NCBI GenBank assembly: GCA_013399305.1
Contig: VXAI01000160.1
Location: 1,399,648 to 1,463,647, forward strand
Source of the DNA: Rostratula benghalensis
Taxonomy: Eukaryota > Chordata > Aves > Charadriiformes > Rostratulidae
DNA length: 64,000 bases
Direction: 5' to 3'
Positions 1 to 13,338 of the stretch are shown here, piece by piece; position 1 is the stretch's first letter; the number at the start of each line of letters is the position of its first letter. The notes below the pieces were generated by a model, which was not told the DNA's origin, did no database searches, and saw only the letters and a program-made list of their open reading frames with translations. The position numbers were made by a program, and so were the translations under genes.

Positions 1-554
1 AAGTCACACTTTGCTTGATTTAATTTCCTAGGAGGTGGAAACAGGTGAGAGAACAAGGAAGGTGCTTTCTGATCTCCTTGCAGGTTGATTTTCCCAAGCT
101 AATACATTCATCCCATAACTGCCTCCAGCATTTCTTTGTTGAAGGTATTTTTTCAGCAGATTCTATCTATTTATCTCTGAGTGGTTACCCTTAAGCAGTA
201 CACCCACCCTTGCGATGGTGAGCTGGAAAACAAACCTGAATAACGAGAATCTATTTAATACTTTCCAGCAAGTTTTATTACCTGATTAAAAGATGCAGAA
301 TTTTTTGGGAAACAAAAGTTATCACTTCCAGCATCTCTCCATTCCTCAGAGAACTAGTTTGTGGTTTGTGTTAGCATACCTGCAACCTGCCAGAAAGAGA
401 CTGCTGATATTAAGTTGTCAGCGGTGAGAATCAAAGTTGAGGAAAGAAAGAATGTTAAAGATGATGCATCTACCACTGTGAATTATTTCACACCAAAATC
501 ATTACAGTAAAAGACAGCGAGCTGAGCAAGCATGCGATCATATCCACAGTCCAA
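1..554. other. Unique AT-rich DNA, no gene seen
   Basis: No open frame, repeat family or RNA gene is recognisable here. The stretch ends at the 5' truncation point of the first CR1 copy. Confidence 0.6.
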
Positions 555-994
555 CGAAACGACGATAGGGCTGGAGCACCTCTCCTGTGAGGTCAGGCTG
601 AGAGAGTTGTGTTGTTCACCCTGGAGAAGAGAAAGCACTGGGGAGACCTTATTGCAGCTTTCCAGTACTTAAAGGGGGCTTACAAGAAAGATAAGGGCAA
701 ACATTACTAAAATGGGGCCCGTTTGATTTTCAGCTAAAAGGGTAGATTTAGACTACATAAGAGAAGACATTTCTTACAATGGGGGTGCTGAAACACTGGA
801 ACAGTTTGTCCAGAGAGGCGGTAGATGCCCCATCCCTGGAAACATTCAAGGTCAGGTTGGATGGGGATCTGAGAAACCTGATCTAGTTGATGTTCCTGCT
901 CCTTGCAGGTATGTGGGGGGAGGGAGGGTGGGGCGTGACTAGATGACCTTTAAAGATCCCTTCCAACTGAAACTACTATATGATACTATGATTC
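555..994 (+). mobile_element. CR1 LINE, 5'-truncated 3' end
   Basis: This is a 3'-terminal fragment of a chicken-repeat-1 (CR1) non-LTR retrotransposon in sense orientation. Landmarks in order match the CR1 end of ORF2 and its tail: agggctggagcacctctcct near 567, ctggagaagagaaa, ggagaccttattgcagc, tccagtacttaaagggggc, gaaacactggaacag, catccctggaaacattcaag, gactagatgacctttaaag, and the terminal tactatgattc. The in-frame peptide is broken by small deletions, so it is a dead copy. Severe 5' truncation is normal for CR1. The moderate divergence suggests an avian rather than an amniote-wide insertion. The boundary on the left is soft (555-567). Confidence 0.93.
915..933 (+). other. G-quadruplex-type motif inside CR1
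   Basis: Four runs of three or more G are separated by single bases (G6 A G3 A G3 T G4). This fits the G3+N1 pattern of very stable quadruplexes. It lies where CR1 copies usually read a G-run before ttggactagatgacc, so it looks like a local expansion of that G-run. Confidence 0.7.
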
Positions 995-1690
995 AAAGCT
1001 GATCTCTACTGATCTCTGGGAAACATCCTGCGGGCTGGAAATTGACTGAGATATTTTCCAAAGGCACAGAGAAGGTACAACAGTTGGGATCAGTCATGGT
1101 CTAGTCATTGACTAGAGTCAAGACATTTTATTCTTTGTCCCTTTACCATCCACAGTGTGTTGTCTAGACCATTTTAGTCTACGGTGTTGGCTTTGATATA
1201 ATGAGATATAATGCCTTTCAGAAATGCCCACATAATACAGTGCATGGGATGTCTTTGCATAAAAGAGCCAAATGAGAAATCCTTGTGGCACTTCTGATGA
1301 AGATCTTCTACCATTCACTTTGTTTCTCAGTTGTCTGTATTTGTTGCCTAACTGAAGTGTTGCATGTAGACCCAAATAAATCCTGCTCTAGCTGTCATCC
1401 ATCTCTGTCTCAGAGAGAAAAGATTGCATAGTATCTATTAGATCACTGTGGTAGCAGCTTTCCACATACTCTGTAGAATCCATTTTAATGCAGAGTGTCT
1501 TGTGGTCAGACAGCCTAAATGAAGCTACACAGAAAAAAACACAACTTTTTTGAACTTCTGCAAGGCAAAGTGGTATGCATTGGAGGTTACTAGTAGGTTA
1601 CATGATCCTATGACCTTCCTTTCTCCTGACCAAGAACATGAATGCTGCCCTACTTGGAGAACTTTTAAGCATGGAGAACATTCCATCTTA

Positions 1691-1691
<1 letters not shown>
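995..1691. other. Unique DNA, no gene seen
   Basis: AT-rich sequence without a recognisable gene or repeat. A short inverted repeat ctagtca-t-tgactag lies at 1101-1115. Confidence 0.55.

Positions 1692-1721
<30 letters not shown>
1692..1721 (+). repeat. A30 homopolymer
   Basis: Thirty consecutive A. No AATAAA signal or recognisable retrocopy precedes it, so it is treated as a simple repeat and not as a poly(A) tail. Confidence 0.9.
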
Positions 1722-1722
<1 letters not shown>

Positions 1723-4600
1723 AACTTAAGAAAATGAAAAGTCAGGATAGCATTTTGTGGGGACCTTTTATAACTCCATATGTGATGAGGGATCAAGATT
1801 CAAACTCTGAGGAAAGTGGGTCGTAAGGCAAGATGTATTTCATCAGACAAATTACTTCATCTGAAGACCTTGCTGTATAGATACAGACTGGGATACATGC
1901 TATCTTCAACCTGGTTTGACTGTTCTACGCAATTTAACAGAGAAAGGTTAAAAAACATGGGGTTTCTTTGCTTCATTATGTAAGACAAAGCATTTAAGAA
2001 ATACTTCTATATGGTTTTACTACCTATAATAGGTGCAAGCAGACTGCAGTTACAACTCACCATAGGAGGAAATGTCACTTATAATCACATTCTCACAATC
2101 AATTTACATTAGTGTTTTATAGAGAGTTACCTGTAATTTATTTTACTTCTTGAATTTTCAGGATGTATTACCAGACACCTAGCAAAAATGATTTCCCGGA
2201 AGTCCTGTAAATATTTTTACGAAGAACTTCTAAGCTGGCAGTACATATGCTTGTAATTAGAAGAAGGGAATTTTGGCTTACTTGGATAGGTGGTTGAGTT
2301 TTTCAATTGAAAATAAAACAGAAAATACAGAACACATAGAGCATATTTTCTAAAATGTATAACTTCAAAAGGACCATAGGTGCTAGGCTACAATGGTGCT
2401 ATTTAATGCCACTGTGGTCGCACTCTTAACAAGTGAGCAAATTGCAAGCCAAACGTCAGGCTATTTGTGAATAATGAGTCATACAGAATCCTTGGTATGC
2501 AAGATTTTGCTCTGTTTACAGTCAAAGTAAACTCACTTCAAGAGTAGCTAATACAAAAAGAGGACTGACTAGTGATCAGCCTGTGGTGCACTTGAATACT
2601 CAACCTGTTAGGAAGGTAAATTAATAATATGAGGAAACTGTTTGTTGTTCTGCTGCTATGGGGAAATTTATAATCTCTCCCATCTCCAGGATGAGAAATT
2701 TGCCATTTATTTAAAACCAACATGGTCTAGACTATTTTACATTTCTATTCTTGGCTGTTAGCTTGCTAGTTTGTTGGTGCCTTTGTTAATTTCCTTTTAA
2801 AATAGAAATCCAATTTCAGAGGAAAGGAAGTGTCTTTCAAGTAAGAGTCCGAGTAAGACTATGTGTGAAACACCCAAACACCAGGTAGTGGTTGAGGGTT
2901 AAGTTTCATCAGGCCCAAAGATGTCTGTAGATAAATATTCAGTCATACCATGTAATGAGAAATACAATTTAACATATAAGACTTTTTTAAAACAAGGTAA
3001 GTCTCTTTTCCTTCATTTAACCAAGCATCTTCAAGACACCTATATTTATTTTTTTCACTTCGAAGTTGACAGAGGCTAGTTACATTCAAGCTTGTGCACA
3101 GTTTTTCTAGTTAGTTGTCTCTCCAGAGCTATGTTAAGCAGCAATGCCTACATACATATTGCATTGTCCCATCATTTTCAAATCAAAATAGCAAAGTTTT
3201 AAAATAAAAAGGTAAACAGAGAGGCAAAGAATTGAAGAAGAAAAAAACTGTTGAGAAGGTTCTTAGTAAGAAAATTGAAACAGGAGGGAATGGCATGCAG
3301 AGAAAAATACAAGTTCACACACCAAAGTTAGAGGATTTGGGATTAATTGAAATCCTCAAGTGGTGCATGGTAAGTGACTGCCTATTTAGAGCCAATAGAT
3401 AGGTTTCCGTGAGGTTAAGGAAGCGAAAAATCCCATACGAAGCTAGTGAGATGTTAAATTCTAATTAGAAGTGTTAATTAAAAAAAAACATTTCCAATTT
3501 CATCAGTGAGAGTGCTTTTGTTGTTCTGATTCTCTTTGCTACAGTGAATCCTAAGTATCCTAACTCATTTTGTCCCAATATTATTTACCACTTCTATAGG
3601 GTATAAAAAAGTTGACTATGACTATAGGAGCATGGATTATTACAGTGGCACCTACTACAGTCTCTGTGATAAGAGGACTATCAACACTTTTACCCTATGA
3701 GACTTTTCTGGGCTTGAAAACTGAAGTCATAAAATTTACACTGGACTGAAACTCAGGTACATAACTTACCAGCCTGTAAAAGAATGCCCTATAATCTTTA
3801 TGCATACTAATTTGATTAAGCATTTTCAAATAAACTATACAAAAAAGCACTCCTCCAGTTTGAAATGTTATTCTGTGCAACACTAGCTGAAATATGTTAT
3901 TTAAGTTGACATTATGCAGGTCATTAGCCCATGGCATGGAATAAATACCCAGGGCACAAAGAATAAGGATGCTAGGGGCAGGTACTTCTTTACTGAGGGC
4001 TGTTGGTACCTACCCCTCCAGAAACAGGGATCCCTTCCCCAATATCATATACAAAATCCGCTTGCGGCAGGGGCTGTGCCACACCACACAGACTCCTGCA
4101 AGAAGGTGGGATGGCAAAAGTCCAGAAAAGATGCTGCCTGCATCTAGACTGGAAGTAATTTAACAACCTCCAGGTTAGTGGCCTACATCAGGTAACTGCC
4201 CTAGAGAGGGGGGTTAGCTAAATCCTTCTACTTTTCAGTGAGCAGCCAGAATTAGGGACACAGTAAACACCTTCACTTGCAGATCCATAGTAGCACTTCT
4301 ATAGCACGTCTTGGTGCTGATTAACAAATTAAACTTCACGAGCTCATACAAACCCCATCATACAACTATCTTAAAATACGTATTTAAAAAAAAATACATT
4401 TCACCAGTTGTATCTACAAGCACAAATCATTATTGGTTTATATATTGGTACACACAATCCTGTGTGCTTCAAGTGCTTAAAAAAAGGAGATTTATTTTAA
4501 ATAGAGAGTACTCTGAAAACTACAAAAGCTAGGGAGCCACAACGTATAGATCCCCTTGGAGTGGCAGTTTTCCTGCTTAGTACGGGATGAAATTTGAATC

Positions 4601-4740
4601 TTTTGAAGTGTTTTGAAATCCAAAACCCAGTACCAAAAGAAAAATAAACAAATCAAAACCCAAAATACAACAACAAAATCCCCCAACCAAACAATAAAAA
4701 ACATGGAAAAATCCCACCCAAACAAAAATCCTCACAAAAG
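4601..4740 (+). repeat. A/C-rich low-complexity tract
   Basis: Irregular mixture of aaac, caaa and ccca words with almost no T or G over more than 100 bases. It accounts for the hydrophobic reverse-strand open frame at 4492-4725, which is therefore not a gene. Confidence 0.75.
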
Positions 4741-6245
4741 GCAGGAAAGAGAAGTACCTGCCTACTACATATGTCCGTAATAGCTATAAGACTTATATTA
4801 TATATGACTCCTAGCTATAAGACTAAGACGTTTTACCAGCCAAAAAGATAGAAATTAGTTTTGCTGAATTTGAAGAAAGAGAACAGCTTAAGAGTTTGAC
4901 ACCTTCTAGAAGTTTCCTACTCTCTCTCTTTTGTGTGCGTGTACATTCACAGCTCAGACCATGAAAGGAACATGCAAAGGCTTCTGCTTCAGTGCAAAAC
5001 ATCTTCCAGATAATTTACAAGACAAAGCATAAAATCTGTTTTTGGAGAGGGCAAGGAACACACGCAGACACCAAAGCCATGCAGGTGGTTATTTCAAGCA
5101 GAAAGATAGTGATGTGTGAAAAACATAATGTCTTAAATCATTGCAACTTTGCATTAAGGAATGTCCTCCTATGTCTAATGATGAAGGAAAACCAGAAATG
5201 GGTTATACCTTGATCTGTCTTTAACAGAACACAACATGAGGTGCGTTCCTTTCATATGGCTTAGCCACAAACTGTTAGAAAGACCTGAACATGACACTTT
5301 CTCACTAGAATTTATATCCTGGGCATGGAAAAATATTTCCCAGTGGAAATTTTAATAAACATGAACTTTCTTGCAAAAAAGTTGATTTCAGATATTCAAG
5401 AACTGAGAATGAAAAAGCACTTTGATGGAAGGTCTCTGTCCAGTTTTATCTTGGACATTTGGGCTTGCTTAGTTTAGCAAGGTAGTCTTTCATACCAACA
5501 AAGGGCCACAGCACCTACAGAAAGGTAAAGCAGCAAGTAACTGACTTGATTTTTATGGCTTAACACATGTAAATGTATTTAATCTAATGCTTTGTCATGT
5601 ATAATTCAGTAAGTTAAGGCTAGCTTCTGGTGGCAGATCAAAACTATGACAAATATATATACAATTCCCCTGAGAAAATGTAAGATCAAATTCTGTATTT
5701 CACTTCATCTGAAAAGGAAGGATCATTAGAGAAGAACATTTCAAATGTGTAAAGAGTATTTAGGATTTTATGTTTTATATCACATAAAGGTGAGGTAGTT
5801 TTCCCACCTATGAACTACCATCTCTTTTCTAAAACATTTCTGGATAATTGGCAATGTTTATACCTGTATTTTTTTTTAAATTCTGCTGTTCTGCATTCCT
5901 CCCATTTCAGTACATAATTAGAAATTGTTATTCTCTGTATAGCAAGCAGTTTCTTTTCTTGGCACAATTACTGGACTGTATCTTGTAGATTTTTCTCTGA
6001 AGTACTGAAATGGAAGGATACCCCCATTAGCCCCTGCCCCCAGCTCCCTTAACTCTCCAGGCAAGTTTGATGAGTCACACTTTTCCCTTTAAAGCTTTAG
6101 GATCTTGTGCCAAATTCAAGCAGTGTTGCCAACTCCAGTGATTTTATCATGAGTCTCCTGATATTTAAAGCCCTAACTCCAGTACTCATTTGGTAATATT
6201 AGAATCTCTGCTTTCATTAAAAATAAATAAATACATAAAATCAAA

Positions 6246-6318
6246 GCTTTCAGGCTTGAGAACTGTGACAAAACAAGAAAAAAACCCCACACCAACAAAA
6301 CAAAACAGAAACAAACCC
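6246..6318 (+). repeat. A/C-rich low-complexity tract
   Basis: Words such as caaaac, aaaaccccac and acaaacccc dominate. It is similar in style to the tract at 4601-4740 but not homologous base by base. Confidence 0.7.
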
Positions 6319-6371
6319 CATGGAATATAAAGGGCTCAAAGAAACCCAGATGGCAAATAAAAAAGAATCTC

Positions 6372-6478
6372 ATTTAACAGAAAAATATTGCAATCTGTAA
6401 GGTCCTTTATATGATTTATAAAGAAACCCTCCCTATTTAACAGAAAAATCTTGCAATTTGTAATGTAATTTATATGAT
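6372..6478 (+). repeat. Tandem duplication of a 44-bp block
   Basis: Copies at 6372-6415 and 6435-6478 both start atttaacagaaaaat and end tttatatgat. They agree at about 39 of 44 positions and are offset by 63 bp. The 19 bp between them is not repeated. Confidence 0.85.
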
Positions 6479-9154
6479 GTAAGGGGCTTCCCTCACGATT
6501 TTGAAGCAGCTGAGGCTGGAAATACTAAATCATCACTTGTGGTAGGGAAGCACTGCCAGCATCATGTGAAGTGAAGAGTTAGACTTAAAAAAAATTTGAG
6601 ATTCTTATTCATGTTTCTTACATGGCTTCTAAGCACAAGTCATACATGAAGGCCTTAAAGCTCTGAATTGCTTTGCTGTTCCTTGGTCACCGGGACAAAA
6701 AGGGGACAGGTTGTCATGGTAGGTGGTGCAGTTGTGTTTGAAGTTCCAGGTAACCTTTGGTAGGGTGGTTTGGAAAATAATAAATGTTCCACTGACACCA
6801 CCCAATATGAAATGTTGCCCACCTGTCCTTGCAGACTTCCAATGGCTATTGGATTAGGGGAAGTGGGCAGAGGATGGGGAACAATCCCAATAGGCACCTG
6901 AATGAGAATTTCCTGCTTTTGTGAGATCCCTTGTCAGGTTACAGGGAGAATATCCTGGCATACTATCACTAAAAGGAGTCAACTCTCTACAGGCTGTCCA
7001 TCACCTTCTGGAACACCATTTTTCCTCATATATAAGTCAGTGCTCTCAGCTTTCTTGGCCATTGATATTGTTAATCTGTTTGATTGTCTATGATGCAATG
7101 CATCTTGTCTAGTCAGAGCATTTGCAACATCCCTCACATTGTCCATTCTTCATATTTGCTGACACAGTGTTGTGTGTTGTACTGTCTGTCAACTTCGAAA
7201 AAATACCCCTACTTTCCTTGAAAACTGCCTATTCTTCCTTCAGAAAAAAAGAAAGAAAATGAAAAAGATAATTTTAAATAACAGAGTTTAATGCTGCACA
7301 ATATTAGACTAATCTGTATGTTCTGCTGTGATTATGACCTTTTTTTTCCCATGATACTTTTTCTAAGGAATGTTTCCCATACAAGTCACCAGAAAAAATA
7401 CCAATAAAAAACATCCACCAACCATCCAACCAACCAAACAAGAAAAATCACAACAAAAACCAAAACAGGATTATGCATTAGGTCTGGAAAGCAAGGGGGG
7501 AAAAAAGGATCTTTTGGTAAAGATTTTGTTTTTAAATTTCTTTAGTATTTTTGCCTTTATGCAATGTAGTCTCTTATCTTCTTCGTAGTGAGGAATCTCT
7601 CTCAAAAGATCAAGATAGTTATTGAAATTATAGAAGCTTTATATCAGTAGTGATTTGTAATTGATAAAAACTCATAGGAATAGGTTTTCATAAGTATTCC
7701 TAGTAATTTCTATGTCTATTTCCAAAGAGCATTTAATATAGCATTATCCACTTCTGTATGAAAGATGTCTTGAGGCGGAGAGAGAAAACCAGCCAACTGA
7801 CCACGTAACCAAAAGCTTAAAATGCAGAAATGCATTCACTAGAACAGTTTATTAAGCTTTTCATTCTCAGGAGGACCTGGACTGAATTTGTTCCAGCTTC
7901 TTCAGTTCCTCTTAAATATTCTGGTCAGATTATATTTCATCTCAATAATAAAAGGCAGATTAGCTATCAGCCTTGAAGAGAGGAGGAGGAGGATAATCTG
8001 GTTAGATCTGCTCATCTCTGTGTATCTGACTCCTGAAGTGTACCATTCCGATGATTTCGGGCTCTTGTGGATCTGACCTTCAAGCCATGTCCTCTTCCTT
8101 TTATAAACAGATAGAGTAAACCTAATTGAGAAAATGCTTTGTGCTGATGTAACAAAAATATGGCAACAAAAAATTTACCCTTCTTAAAAACATTAAGTTT
8201 GTAGCTCCACTGAGCTAACACAATCACCTGTACTGTTAAAAGTGATCTTTCTGAAATATGTTAGTTTCTCTCATTAAGTCTTACATTCACAGCCTGAGCT
8301 ATAAGAAAAATACCTCCTCTTTGTAAATTCTCCAAATACCACAGAAAACCTAAGATTTTACAAGATGACAGAAAGAATACAATCATTTTTGCTTTGAGTC
8401 ATACCCCATAAAATATGACAGTTTTGAAGAAAGGAAAGTGTCATTCCATCTTGAATCAAATTTTGAATACAGTAGTAATGAAATTATCACTTCTCTCACA
8501 CAAATACGTGAACAATGAAAGTTTCACACAGCTCCAAGTTTAATTTGGTAATGGAAAAATTGCCTACTTTTCAGAGAAGCCAGTGTGAATACTACTGTTT
8601 TGTAATGGGGTCCACATTATAATATTTGATTGTATTCTGAGGGGTTTTGTGTAGTAAAAATACCCACTGATGTAAAAATGAAAAAGAGTAGTTGGACTAT
8701 CGGGAGAGCTGAATCAGGCTCTACGCTGGTATTGCCAGGGTTTATTTCTGTCTTGACAATACATAATAACCATTTCTAGGAGGTCAGGCTCCTATTAAAT
8801 ATCCATTGCAACTTGACTTTTGGCAAAATATGTAGTTTTACAAGGGAAACAAAAGCTGCAATTCTCTAAATGAAAGCAGAGAATATGTTGAGCTTAATGT
8901 GGCTTTTCTTGCCAGAGATGATTGGTGAAGCCCATCTATTAAGCTTTATTTATTTAGTAATTGTGCAGCAGCTTTCCAATTTTGTGCTGACTTCCAGGAA
9001 TGAAGAGTTACAATAATAACATGCGGCACATTGCGTGTTTTTTTGCTCACTAGCCATCTTGCAGGATGGCTGGATCAGGCACAGGGATGGCCTTTGCCCT
9101 GATCTGGATAGGAATGTGAGAAAGGTTATTTCTCTACTGGGTTGTTTTTTTGGC
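6479..9154. other. Unique DNA with one A/C-rich patch, no gene seen
   Basis: Bases 6655-7120 are slightly GC-richer and carry overlapping open frames of 63-80 codons on both strands. None resembles a known protein. Bases 7385-7470 are another A/C-rich low-complexity patch (ccaaccatccaaccaacc). Confidence 0.5.
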
Positions 9155-9173
9155 TTTTTTTTTTTTTTTTTTT
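9155..9173 (+). repeat. T19 homopolymer
   Basis: Nineteen consecutive T, following a shorter T7 run. Confidence 0.85.
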
Positions 9174-11720
9174 CAAGAAAACATTATTTCTCATGCTCAT
9201 TTGTTGAAGATGTCTCTGCACATGATGTCAAAACAAAACTAAGCAGGCTTTGCCAAAGCTGCATTCTATTCTGTTCATGATATTGTCCATGAACCTTTTT
9301 CCATTACAAACTTCATTTCAGAGTTTGAAATAATCAGAAGATTTTTAATTGAGGCCTAGAGCCAAATTATTTCAAAGTTTTGTAGTAGTTAGGAACTGAG
9401 GCAAAAATCAAAATATCGGCCACTTCATAAAATGTGGGGTATACTATAAGAAAGAAGAGGATTTTACTTTTGGTATCAAGTGCTCTTGCTTATATGAAGC
9501 TAAAATAAGTATGTGCAAAATTAAAATATCCTCAGATGGATTTTTATACTGCTTTGTTTTTCCATTAAAACTTATCCTTTTCTTTATCATCTGATTTTCT
9601 GCATTAGTCAGGAAGTTTTGTCTTATAGATTCTCAATTGGTTTCATAAACTCTTTATTTAACTAGAGATCTATTTGATTTAACCCTCTCTCCAGTCTCAG
9701 CATACATGGGTCTCCGTTTTTGTCTTTTCTTATCTTGATATTCCCGCACTAGCCTCATTCCCAATAGGCCACTGGTGCCTCCAAAACTAGGAAATCCCAT
9801 TTTGCAGTACGTATTCTTCCTATAGCAGATTAGCAACAGTTCTTTCTTCTTCCCCAATGACCTGGATCATCAAAATACAATCTACTCACAAATAGAATTA
9901 CTAAATTTTTTTAGTAAAGATAAGGCAGACATCAAACAAATATTGTATTGGTTGTCTGCAAAATGCTAACACACAAACATTGATCTTTCTGTAGATTGTC
10001 TTCAAACCTTTATTTGGTTGTAATTTCACTTATTTAGCACAAACAAAACCATTTTGGTTTAGTTCTTATCAATGTCAGTGTCGTCTTTCTTTACAAAGCT
10101 CTTGAATCAGCATTCCTGCCTTAGTGATTACAGATATTCCTGATAGGAAACACTGCAACTGCTATTCCTGTGTGGACATCTTATTTTTTGTGGCACTCAT
10201 TCTTAACTGCTGAATCAGAAGAAACAGTCTTCAGACACAGACATTTCAGACTTCATCACTAGCTGCCTGCCTGCCCTGAGGATGGGGTTGTTTTTTTTCA
10301 GTAACAGGAGGAAAAGAAACTCCTGAACAAACAAGCAAGAAAACAGACAAAAAAAAACAATGCAGAGGCTACAGCTCAGGTCAATTTTTTTTCCAGCCTA
10401 GGGCCAACTCAGAAAGCTCTGTTTAGTCAAATCCTAATTCCAAGGCCCATTAGTACTTTCCCCTCTTTCCTTCTCTCTTCTTGATCTATTGGGAAGAGGT
10501 ATGGCAATCTCACTCCCTTGATTATTGACACTCACGTGATTGACAGCTAAAAATATAATCCCACAAATTAATAACCATACATAAAAATCCAACCTGAATA
10601 AAACATTTCCTAATTCCATTCCTAAAGAAAACTCACAGTGGTTTTCAAGGAAATTCAGCGAGCAAATCAATGGCAAGATAACCGCCCATGCGGTAAGATG
10701 GCTAATTATAGCAAGACAAAATGGACGAACAATTCTTGTTCTGTATTGCACTTACCATGTGTTATTCTGAGTCCTCAATACTTTGCAGGCAGTAATCCCT
10801 TAAACTCTGCAGCATTCTGGTAATATTAGTGAGAATGTTCAATTACTTTATCAGAGACAAACTGTTTATACAAAGGCATCCATTCTACCAAAATAAATAT
10901 ATTTTATTATATAAATATGGGAAAGAAAATAAGAATTTTTTAAAATAAGGTCACTCATGCAGCAGCCTGTGAAACATCAAATCTTTGGTATGTTTTTCAC
11001 ATAAAACACGGTTCTAAATGCGAGTGGATCTGTAACCTCAGAGATTAATAAAAAAATCCTTTTCTTTGGTTTGTTTGTTGTGGTTGCTTTTATTCGGGTG
11101 ATGAAAATAGAACAAAGCAGACTATGTTCAAACAGCAGTTATTCAGTAGTCTTTACAGATATTGTCTGAATCTAATTGGATTTTAATGAAATGATATTTC
11201 CTTTGTGATAAGTACATAAAAATTATGTTTTTAATTAACATCACAAGGTATAAGCTATAGATACCAACCCTCAACTGAAATAATATTACTTTAATGTTTG
11301 CTTCATTAAAAAAAGGACAGAAGTAATAACAACGTAGCAAGAAACGTGTGTAAACTAACTGGACAATGATTAGTGCTGGACCCTTTTCATCCCAAGGAGC
11401 TGAGCAATTTTCCTGATGTCTTTTTCATTTCCTACTTCTCAATTCATTGGAGTTTAGCCATGAAAGAGTTTACAGAGTTTATTTATACACTTGAAATTCA
11501 TTTTGGGGAGGAGCAGGCACTTGGACTGGAATATCAATATGCCAGGCAGAATATAAACTAAAATAGGTTTTCAAGGAGGGCTTGTAAGTGGTACAATTAA
11601 AAATAAAAAAAAACTTGTAAATGAAAAGCTATGAAGAAGCAGTGATGTCCTGGTACTAAGAGCCCTTGGGATATTATGCTCCTCGGTGATTATTTCTCTG
11701 ACCTGTTACAACATAACACT
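9174..11720. other. Unique AT-rich DNA, no gene seen
   Basis: The 105-codon reverse frame at 10434-10751 has no recognisable domain and is judged a chance frame. An A-rich tract lies at about 10325-10362. Confidence 0.5.
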
Positions 11721-11785
11721 AGAAGAATGGCCATAGCAGGTAAAACCAAGAGTCTACCCAAGTTTTCCTGTTCTGTAGAGGTAGG
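11721..11785. repeat. Probable ancient amniote retroposon relic
   Basis: The words agaagaatggccatag, aaaccaagagtctaccca and ttttcctgttctg align with a family I remember from turtles, crocodiles and birds (consensus style: ggccatactgggtcagacc, ggtccatctagcccagtatcctgtc). It is heavily mutated and short. The family name is uncertain. Confidence 0.45.
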
Positions 11786-13101
11786 TACTGATTTTTCAGA
11801 AAATAATATGGCAAGCGAAACCTGATTATGCTGTCTCAATCTTTGCCAATTGAAAGATTCGGTCTCCATGCCAGAAAGACCTACTTGATTAGTTTATTTA
11901 AGTAACACAAGAATGAATAAATTTCCACATTGAGATACCACTCTGACTTGTTCTCCCCAAGTGTTGGGAGAATAAGCAGTCAGGAATGAGGCAAAACCCA
12001 CTAGCTTTCTCCCCAGTGTCTTTATTGTGCTACCCACTGGGCACAAAATCATTAGCATGCTATTTTACTTCTGCAGCAACAAAGGGGCGAGGAAAAGAGT
12101 TGGGGCACACAGCTACTTCCGCTCCTGGGTCAGAGCATCCCTGTGTTGCCCTTTGTGCTACGGGCTTAATGATAGATTTAGTATAACGTGAGACACACAT
12201 CAACCAGATGGCAGTTCAAAGGATAATGCACAGTATACAAGTGGGCAAGTGGACAAAGAAAAAGAGCTAAGTAGGCTCAGAAGCTTAAGCCACAGCAAGT
12301 TATTTATATTTCCAAGTTTTTCATCCTCACAAGAAACTGAGAGTGAGATCTCCTTCATCCAGAATCTGGGCTAAGTAGAGTAAAGGAGAAACACTTTATG
12401 AATTTAAACTGTGTGTTGTAACATAGACAAAAACCTGAAGCTAAATGGTTTGATTTGCACCAAGCTTTGCAGTCTTTCTCTACAGCTCTGTATGTAAAGT
12501 GGGACGGGGTGGGTTGGTTCATGTCTTTGGGGTAAGGAAATATGTGCATCAAGACAGCCCTGAACCCTGAGTTTTGCTTGGCAGTTTTTTCTTTCTGGTT
12601 GTACTTTTCATCCAAAGGAAGGTTTTAGAAGTATGGGTCTATATTTTAAAGGCCTCTAGTGCTGTGGATATAACAGATTATCTTTACCTGGGCATTTCAC
12701 CCTAAAGCAACTAGATGAACATATTCTTGCTCAGAAATATTCAGACCCTTTTCCTCCAACAATGGCTTCATTTGGTACTCACTGTGACTCCCATAATTTA
12801 TTCATACTGAAGTACACTTACCATTATGCATTTGCAGGATCATTATTCGAGTTTGTTATCCTGTAACATTAGCTTAAACATTTTATAAACTGCTGTGCAG
12901 GTGACAAGTTTATTAAACCAGGAAAGATAATAATTGTACAGAAAGAGTGTTAGGCTGTGTTCACTACAAGTTTCACAAAATTCTACTTGTCATGCAAAAA
13001 ATAAGGACTGCACTTCCCTGTTGCTCAAGGGTCACAAATCCAAATATTCAGACATTTAAGAAGTGCATGGCAAATACAGCATTCATTTGCTTTTGTTCAG
13101 G
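11786..13101. other. Unique DNA, no gene seen
   Basis: No gene recognised. An imperfect inverted repeat ttctccc...gggagaa lies at 11951-11972. Confidence 0.5.
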
Positions 13102-13150
13102 TTTTTTTTTTTTTTGGGTTGTTTGGGGGTTTTTTTTGTTGTTGCTGTTG
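13102..13150 (+). repeat. T/G-rich low-complexity tract
   Basis: A T14 run, gggttgtttggggg, a T8 run and then gttgttgctgttg. It is the reverse-complement style of the A/C tracts elsewhere in the window. Confidence 0.75.
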
Positions 13151-13338
13151 AAGGTTTTTCATGCCATTATTTTCTTCACCAAGATAACATTTTTTGTTTG
13201 TTTGTTGCAATTTTAAAATTCTGAAAATTGTCAAGGAAGCTGTGGGGAGGGACTTTAAATAATCCAAATACAGAGGATGCATTGGAAGATTTGTCTTCAG
13301 CCTTGACCCCGATTCCTACACTTGGAAATCCATTAGGT

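Larger units (their letters stand above)
1722..6371. other. Unique AT-rich DNA, no gene seen
   Basis: Only short chance open frames occur. Two A/C-rich low-complexity tracts (4601-4740 and 6246-6318) are listed separately. A short stretch at 3633-3660 (attattacagtggcacct) resembles the end of an ancient amniote retroposon but is too short to assign. Confidence 0.5.

Noticed and set aside
1692..1721. A30 as a processed-pseudogene tail
   Set aside because: No polyadenylation signal or recognisable mRNA-derived sequence upstream.
3630..3690. attattacagtggcaccta, like an ancient amniote retroposon end
   Set aside because: Only about 20 informative bases match; too short to annotate.
10434..10751. 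105-codon minus-strand frame
   Set aside because: No domain, no conserved motif, no splice context.
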